Assembly: GCA_964465125.1 (NCBI GenBank)
Contig: CAYXIO010000051.1
Location: 1-31,931 of the forward strand
Length of the DNA: 31,931 nucleotides
Reading direction: 5' to 3'
Origin: CAYOHG01 sp964465125
GTDB lineage: Bacteria > Planctomycetota > Phycisphaerae > UBA1845 > Fen-1342
Shown one piece after another: positions 27,161 through 31,931 of the stretch. A program made the translations under genes and the position numbers. How positions within the stretch are numbered: position 1 is the first letter of the stretch; each line of letters begins with the position of its first letter. The notes beneath the pieces are model-generated. The model made no database searches and was not told where the DNA came from. It saw only the letters and a list, made by a program, of their open reading frames with translations.

Positions 27161-28084
27161 CTACCCGTGCCGATACACGTCCGTGCTGAGGTATTTCAGG
27201 CCGGAGTCGACCATGAGCGTGACGACCCGCGCCTCGGGCCCCAGCCGCCGGGCCACCTGAATCGCCGCCGCCACGTTGGCTCCGGAGGACGTTCCGGCGA
27301 AGAGGCCCTCCTCGCGCGCGATCCGGCGAGCCATCTCGGTGGCCTCCTCGGTGGAAACGGCGAGGATTTCGTTCACCAGCGTCGGATCCCACAGCGGCGG
27401 AATATAGCCGATGCCGACGCCCTCGATCTTGTGCGGGCCGGGCGCGCCGCCGAGCAGGACGGAAGACTCCGCCGGCTCAACGTTGACGACGCGGACGTTC
27501 GGGTTGTGCCGCTTCAGGACGGTGGCGACGCCGCGCGAGGAGGCCGCGGTGCCCACGCTGTGAACGAACGCGTCGAGGTGCCCCTGTGTTTGATTCCAGA
27601 TTTCCTCGCCCAGCGCGTAGTAGCCGGTGATGCTGTCCTGGTTGCTGAGCTGATCGGTCCAGTAGGTATTCGGCTCGCGGCTGAGCTCGCGGGCCTTCTC
27701 GATCATGTCGAGAATCAGTTTGCGCGTCGTTCGGCCGCCCTCGCTGGGCACCAGCGTCAACGACGCGCCCAGCGCAGCCATGTGGTCGAGCTTCTCAAGG
27801 CTGAAAGCGTCCGAGGTGACGATGCGCAGGCGATAGCCGCGAGCGGCGCAGACCAGGGCCAGCGAGGCGCCGGTGCTGCCGCCGGTGTATTCGACCACGG
27901 TGTCGCCGGGCTTCAGTCGTCCGTCCTGCTCGGCGCGGGCGATGACGGCCTGGGCCATGCGGTCCTTGACGCTGCCGGTCGGGTTCTCCCATTCGAGCTT
28001 GACCAGGATGCTCGCGCAGCCGGGCGGAACGACCTTTCGGAGCTGGACCAGCGAGGTGTTGCCGATCGAATGGAGAATGCTCAT
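27161..28084 (-). CDS. PLP-dependent cysteine synthase-family protein with variant active-site loops
   Basis: 307 residues, ATG 28084. The fold-type II PLP enzyme signature is clear: GNTSLVQLRKV at the start, NPTGSVKDRMA with the Schiff-base Lys at 40, GTSSGAN (264-270) and VDSGLKYLSTDVY at the end. Two loops differ from standard O-acetylserine sulfhydrylase: the substrate loop TSGNTG is TGGSTG (67-72), and the PLP-phosphate loop GTGGT is GTAAS (178-182). I recall a distinct branch of cysteine synthase-like enzymes with EYTGGSTG, so this is probably a member of that branch with unproven substrate. An AAGGAG lies 11 nt before the ATG and is partly inside a hairpin stem. Its 5' neighbour is the VOC lipoprotein gene. 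Confidence 0.87.
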   Translation of the reverse strand: MSILHSIGNTSLVQLRKVVPPGCASILVKLEWENPTGSVKDRMAQAVIARAEQDGRLKPGDTVVEYTGGSTGASLALVCAARGYRLRIVTSDAFSLEKLDHMAALGASLTLVPSEGGRTTRKLILDMIEKARELSREPNTYWTDQLSNQDSITGYYALGEEIWNQTQGHLDAFVHSVGTAASSRGVATVLKRHNPNVRVVNVEPAESSVLLGGAPGPHKIEGVGIGYIPPLWDPTLVNEILAVSTEEATEMARRIAREEGLFAGTSSGANVAAAIQVARRLGPEARVVTLMVDSGLKYLSTDVYRHG

Positions 28085-28098
28085 GGGCGGCGGCGCTC

Positions 28099-28131
28099 CT
28101 TCGCGGGTACACGCGGCGCGCGCCCGCGAAG
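28099..28131 (-). promoter_or_regulatory. Inverted repeat overlapping the ribosome site of the PLP-enzyme gene
   Basis: CTTCGCGGG (28099-28107) and CCCGCGAAG (28123-28131) form a perfect 9-bp stem with a 15-base loop. In the minus-strand mRNA the 3' arm ends in GAAG and shares AAGG with the Shine-Dalgarno AAGGAG (28101-28096), so folding would partly hide the ribosome site. The same stem could instead be an operator. Confidence 0.45.
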
Positions 28132-28334
28132 CCGGCGTTTCGTCGCCGCAACGCGAGCCGTCCCATCCTGGCGGGACCTCGGCTGACCACGCTTCGACCC
28201 AATCAGCGAATGGTCACCGCGAGACGTGGGTTGCCGCAAGCCCCTGTCGGCGCGTGGGAATAGACGTACGCGCGCCGCGACACGAAGTCTGCCATCGGAT
28301 TGCGGGTGCAGGGCGCCTGCAACGGAGCGTGTGG

Positions 28335-28820
28335 TTACTTGCCGGGCCGCGGCACGTGCTGATCCACGAGGATCGGGTTGCCGTCCGGGTCGAGCAGCGT
28401 GAAGAACGCCGGGCCGGTGGACGATTCGTCCGCCTGCGCGGTCAGAGTCAGCCCGCGGTTTTTGAGCTCGCGCTGGATGTCGCGCACGTCGTCATAGTCG
28501 GACAATCGGGCGCAGGTTCGGTCCCAGCCGGGATTGAACGTCAGCGTGTTCTTGTCGGGCCCGCCTTGAAAGAGCCCGATCGTGGAGGTCGAGTTCTGAA
28601 GGATGAGCCAGTTCTGGTTGGGGTCGCCGCCGATCGCGCGAAAACCGAGCTTTTCATAGAACGCGCGCGACGCGCTCAGGTCCTTGACGGCAAGGCTGAC
28701 CGAGAAATTGCCGAGTCTCATCTCTTTTTCTCCCGCGGCGGGTTGCGAAGGGCGCTTGTCGTTCATGGTCGCGCAGCCGCTCAGGGCGCAGACCAGCAGA
28801 GCAAGGGCGAGTCGAGTCAC
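28335..28820 (-). CDS. Lipoprotein with VOC (glyoxalase/bleomycin-resistance) domain
   Basis: 161 residues from GTG 28820, with GGAGG 5 nt upstream. The first 16 residues form a lipoprotein signal (LALALLVCALSGC, lipid Cys 16), so the protein is predicted to be exported and membrane-anchored. From about residue 37 a single VOC module follows: FSVSLAVKDLSASRAFYEKL, NWLILQNSTSTIGLFQGG, then FFTLLDPDGNPILVDQH, the beta-alpha-beta-beta-beta pattern typical of one VOC repeat pair. Most VOC proteins are cytoplasmic, so a lipid-anchored one is unusual. A substrate cannot be inferred. It lies downstream of the arsenic cluster on the same strand but has its own candidate promoter 108 bases before the start, so it need not belong to that operon. 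Confidence 0.82.
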   Translation of the reverse strand: MTRLALALLVCALSGCATMNDKRPSQPAAGEKEMRLGNFSVSLAVKDLSASRAFYEKLGFRAIGGDPNQNWLILQNSTSTIGLFQGGPDKNTLTFNPGWDRTCARLSDYDDVRDIQRELKNRGLTLTAQADESSTGPAFFTLLDPDGNPILVDQHVPRPGK

Positions 28821-28927
28821 GCCTACCTCCAGGTACGATGAACAGCCGATCACCGACGGGCGGAGACATCGCCCAACTGGCTGCCGATCGGGTTGCGGAG
28901 TTTGCCCGCGCCCGCGCTTCCGGACGG

Positions 28928-28958
28928 AGTATATCGGCGGTTGGATTATCCGTGTCAG
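28928..28958 (-). promoter_or_regulatory. Candidate promoter for the VOC lipoprotein gene
   Basis: On the minus strand CTGACA (28958-28953) and TATACT (28933-28928) match the sigma-70 boxes at five of six positions each, with a rather long 19-base spacer. The element lies in the 233-base gap after arsM, which otherwise holds no gene. Confidence 0.45.
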
Positions 28959-29053
28959 CCGTAACCCGGCGGCGAAACTCCAAGGCCGCTGGCCTCCGCG
29001 GGCAGACGCGGGGCAGGCGGAGTCCTCATAGGGACTTCAGCCTCGCAAGGGGC

Positions 29054-29962
<909 letters not shown>

Positions 29963-29982
29963 GAGATGACCTTTCCTTGAAT

Positions 29983-30342
29983 TCAGACAAGCGCCGCGGC
30001 GGCGAGATCCACCACCACCGCGACCCGCTCGTCGGTCACGGGCGACTTCCCCTTCTCCATGCCCAGGTCCGTGACGCGGACGTGGGTGAACTTGTCGATC
30101 CCGACGCCCAGCAGGCAGCGTCGGCCGCATTCCTTGTCGCAGCCGTCGATGACGACGATCGTCTCTGCCGCCCGCGTGCGTTCGACGATCTCCTCGACGC
30201 GGCCGCCCACCCCGGCGAGGCAGTACATCTTGCCCGTCCCGTTGCGATTGAGTCGACGCGCGGCCCGGTCGGCGATTTCAGCGACATCCGCCGCCCCGCT
30301 GCATGAGAACACGAGTTTTCGAAAGTCGGGATGAGTCTGCAT
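29983..30342 (-). CDS. DGC-domain (putative zinc-binding) protein in the arsenic cluster
   Basis: 119 residues from ATG 30342, with AAGGA about 6 nt upstream. It matches the small DGC family (putative zinc-binding, named for Asp-Gly-Cys): VFSCSGAADVAEIADRAARR near the N-terminus with Cys 14, KMYCLAGVGG with Cys 41, then VVIDGCDKECGRRCL with DGC at 66-68 and Cys 72 and 76. The five cysteines sit at the ends of predicted strands, well placed for a metal or metalloid. The family's biochemical role is not established. Its position between arsC and arsM, 25 bases downstream of arsC and 20 bases before arsM, suggests a role in arsenic handling such as carrying As(III); that is inference. Confidence 0.85.
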   Translation of the reverse strand: MQTHPDFRKLVFSCSGAADVAEIADRAARRLNRNGTGKMYCLAGVGGRVEEIVERTRAAETIVVIDGCDKECGRRCLLGVGIDKFTHVRVTDLGMEKGKSPVTDERVAVVVDLAAAALV

Positions 30343-30367
30343 GTGCGTCCTTTCCGAGGTTGGCGGG

Positions 30368-30832
30368 TCAGCGGCCCTCCCGGGCGCGTGATGGTGCAAC
30401 GCTTCCGCGGGGCTCCGGCTGCCAGCTCCGCATGGTGTGTTCGATCCGGTCCCGCACCTCTCGAAACTTCTTCAAGACGTCCTCCGGCGAGCCGCGGGAG
30501 CGGTCCGGGTCTTCGAACGGCAGGTACGTGCGCGTGAGTGCCCCGGGCCAGTCGCGCGGACAGGCCTGGTCGGCGTGGTCGCAGACGATCAGCAGGTGAT
30601 GGACCGCGCCGCGGCGGAGAAACGGCGAGACTTCCTTCGGACGCTGCCCGGAGATGTCCACGCCGACCTCAGCCATCACGCGCACCGCGATCGGATGCAC
30701 GTGATCCCGGGGCTCGGTGCCGGCGCTGTGGACCTCGAATTGCTCCCCCGCGTACTTGCGCAGGAAGCCCTCGGCCATCTGGCTGCGGCACGAATTGCCG
30801 GTGCACAGAATCAGGACGACGGGCTTGTGCAT
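30368..30832 (-). CDS. arsC: Thioredoxin-coupled arsenate reductase (LMW-PTP fold)
   Basis: 154 residues from ATG 30832, with AAAGGA upstream. The low-molecular-weight phosphatase loop CTGNSCR (Cys 10, Arg 16) binds arsenate. The two further redox cysteines of the Staphylococcus-type ArsC are at 84 and 91 (IVCDHADQACP), giving the Cys triad that relays a disulfide to thioredoxin. FEDPD (106-110) supplies the general acid region. The protein reduces As(V) to As(III), the substrate of the ArsM encoded downstream. It starts 82 bases after the arsR stop. The C-terminal 20 residues are Pro/Arg-rich and beyond the family core. Confidence 0.94.
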   Translation of the reverse strand: MHKPVVLILCTGNSCRSQMAEGFLRKYAGEQFEVHSAGTEPRDHVHPIAVRVMAEVGVDISGQRPKEVSPFLRRGAVHHLLIVCDHADQACPRDWPGALTRTYLPFEDPDRSRGSPEDVLKKFREVRDRIEHTMRSWQPEPRGSVAPSRAREGR

Positions 30833-30914
30833 CTGGGTCCTTTCAATGCGTTCCGAGCGGCGGGCGCGTGCTGCATACGGCAAGGCGAATGTATCGGCGC
30901 GGCAAGAAACCATC

Positions 30915-31277
30915 CTACGGGCAGCAAGCCGCCTTGCGCGAGAGGATTCTCGTCAGCAGCGCCGCGTCGGCCGCCAGTTCGGGTACGTCGTGGAAACAGC
31001 CCTCCAGGCACTCCAGCAGCTTCTGGTGAAACGCGCCCTGCGCCGGAGCGAGGCAGTAGTGGCTCCACAGCCCGTCCTTGCGCGAGATCACCAGCCCGGC
31101 CCGCCGCAGGTAGGCCAGATGCCGCGAGATCTTCGGCTGCGGCGCGTCGATGACGGTCACGAGGTCGCAGACGCACAGCTCGCCGGCGCGCAGCAGGTGA
31201 AGAATCCGCAGCCGCGTCCGGTCGGAGAACGCGCGGAACATCCGGTCGACGGCATTTCCGGGGGACTTCGTCTTCAT
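30915..31277 (-). CDS. arsR: ArsR-family arsenic-responsive repressor
   Basis: 120 residues, ATG 31277. A winged helix-turn-helix (about 20-75) of the ArsR/SmtB family: RLRILHLLRAGELCVCDLV contains the classical ELCVCDL metalloid site (Cys 35 and 37) at the start of helix 3, followed by the recognition helix QPKISRHLAYLRRAGLV. Further cysteines at 90, 94, 118 and 119 could add ligands. It should repress its own operon and release DNA on binding As(III) or Sb(III). The operator and promoter abut its start codon, and there is no normal Shine-Dalgarno, so translation may begin on a nearly leaderless mRNA. Confidence 0.95.
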   Translation of the reverse strand: MKTKSPGNAVDRMFRAFSDRTRLRILHLLRAGELCVCDLVTVIDAPQPKISRHLAYLRRAGLVISRKDGLWSHYCLAPAQGAFHQKLLECLEGCFHDVPELAADAALLTRILSRKAACCP

Positions 31278-31278
31278 A

Positions 31279-31317
31279 CGCCTATGCGAATATAGGCGGT
31301 TCGTCGCCGAGCGTCAA
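31279..31317 (-). promoter_or_regulatory. ars promoter with ArsR operator
   Basis: On the minus strand TTGACG (31317-31312) and TATATT (31294-31289) are separated by exactly 17 bases, a good sigma-70 promoter. The inverted repeat CGCCTAT-N6-ATAGGCG (31279-31285 and 31292-31298) covers the -10 box, as expected for an ArsR operator. The -10 ends 11 bases before the arsR ATG, so the expected leader is only about 5 bases. Confidence 0.75.
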
Positions 31318-31333
31318 GGACTCCGGCGTCGCG

Positions 31334-31660
31334 GTGAATCGGTGCGTGTCACTGCGGTTCGCGTCGTGTGCTGGCGGATCTGCGTCAACTCGGCCCGAAT
31401 GGAGGCGAAATCGTCGATGGCGCGAACCCGGCCGCTTCGCCACCGACGATCGACACATCGCGCCCGAGAAGCGCCGCGGCATCGAACGCGCCGCCGCCTG
31501 GTGGCTCAGCCGGGTCGCCGCTGGTGCCGACCTCGAGGCGCACGGCTCACGAGCAGTGGAACCCACGGAACCGTCCGTGCCACCCGCCTTCTTCTCCTCC
31601 GCCAACGACAAACGGCCCGAGCCGAAACCGGAGATCACCACTTTCGGAGTGGTATCATGA
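31334..31660 (+). CDS. Doubtful open reading frame, possibly a gene fragment
   Basis: A frame from GTG 31334 to TGA 31658 encodes 108 residues. The first 30 codons look like noise, but from about 31430 the third positions are consistently G or C and the translation (RHIAPEKRRGIERAAAWWLS...) is less arginine-biased than random GC-rich frames. I recognise no domain and no ribosome site. The end overlaps a small hairpin, ACCACT-TTCGG-AGTGGT (31637-31653). It could be the tail of a decayed gene. Otherwise the stretch from 31318 to 31730 holds nothing I can name. Confidence 0.22.
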   Translation: MNRCVSLRFASCAGGSASTRPEWRRNRRWREPGRFATDDRHIAPEKRRGIERAAAWWLSRVAAGADLEAHGSRAVEPTEPSVPPAFFSSANDKRPEPKPEITTFGVVS

Positions 31661-31730
31661 ATGGGGGCAGGTCAATATTTCGGCCGCCATCGCGTCCGTG
31701 CATCACCGCCCGCACCCACCGGCCCCACGA

Positions 31731-31931
31731 ATGACCGCCAAACCTCCGCCGGCAGCCGCCGCCGAAGAACCTGCGACCCATCTCCCGCACAGGGCTTACG
31801 GAGACGACCAACCCTGGCCATTCTCGTTACACGCCCCTTGTCCCCGGACTGTTACCGCAACCAAGGTTACTATAAAGGTCCTTCCGGCATTCGCATGGGT
31901 GGAGAAACGGGGATACAAGGCGACCGTAGGG
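31731..31931 (+). CDS. Open frame running off the right edge (uncertain)
   Basis: From ATG 31731 a frame stays open for 67 codons to the window end (MTAKPPPAAAAEEPATHLPH..., later KVTIKVLPAFAWVEKRGYKA). No ribosome site precedes it and no family is recognised. Codons such as TTA, ATA and AGG, and a lower GC content after about 31780, differ from the rest of the window. It may be the start of a gene of foreign origin or no gene at all. Confidence 0.25.
   Translation, partial: MTAKPPPAAAAEEPATHLPHRAYGDDQPWPFSLHAPCPRTVTATKVTIKVLPAFAWVEKRGYKATVG

Noticed and set aside
28335..28820. VOC lipoprotein as ArsI (C-As lyase), given the nearby ars genes
   Set aside because: ArsI carries a vicinal cysteine pair for the organoarsenical; this VOC domain has no such pair, is exported, and has its own candidate promoter.
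29963..30130. N-terminal extension of arsM to 30130
   Set aside because: It would overlap the DGC gene and reads as arginine/glycine-rich noise; GTG 29962 gives the normal family N-terminus.

Overview
The window is about 32 kb of GC-rich bacterial chromosome. Two exported proteins with PEP-CTERM sorting tails, a Tat-exported flavoenzyme, several lipoproteins or secreted proteins, a sigma-54 enhancer-binding protein and the style of the RNA polymerase subunits suggest a Planctomycetota-like bacterium, perhaps of the Phycisphaerae side. This assignment is inference from gene content; there is no 16S gene here. I saw no rRNA, tRNA, CRISPR array or complete insertion sequence.

Left part (1-8.3 kb): the 5' two thirds of a secreted beta-propeller/phosphoesterase gene (minus strand) stands opposite two PEP-CTERM genes. 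A sigma-54 activator with a degenerate receiver domain, a small five-cysteine protein, an unrecognised 147-aa protein and a PduO-type cobalamin adenosyltransferase follow. Next to rpoC lies a reading frame split by an in-frame TAG.

Centre (8.4-21.3 kb): rpoB and rpoC on the minus strand, with a GNAT-like acetyltransferase gene between them. rpoB is not preceded by rplJ/rplL; it is divergent from ruvX. The rpoB/ruvX spacer holds a sigma-70-like element facing rpoB and a near-consensus sigma-54 -24/-12 element facing ruvX. ruvX leads a tight plus-strand run: zinc-ribbon protein, LolA/LolB-like lipoprotein and RDD-domain membrane protein, with overlapping starts and stops.

Right-centre (21.3-27 kb): a DedA membrane protein, a Tat-exported flavin amine oxidase-like protein, an array of 46-bp hairpin repeats, then an MBOAT O-acyltransferase followed by an overlapping gene for a membrane-anchored SGNH-like protein with a discoidin-like C-terminus. 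The last two look like a surface-polysaccharide O-acylation pair.

Right part (27-31.9 kb, minus strand): the 3' remnant of a SIMPL-domain gene, a cysteine synthase-family PLP enzyme with variant active-site loops and a ribosome-binding site touching a hairpin, a lipoprotein with a VOC domain, and an arsenic cluster arsR - arsC - DGC-domain gene - arsM. The cluster has a recognisable promoter/operator that leaves almost no 5' leader. No Acr3/ArsB efflux gene lies in it, so the visible route is reduction of arsenate and methylation of arsenite. The last 600 bases hold only doubtful reading frames.
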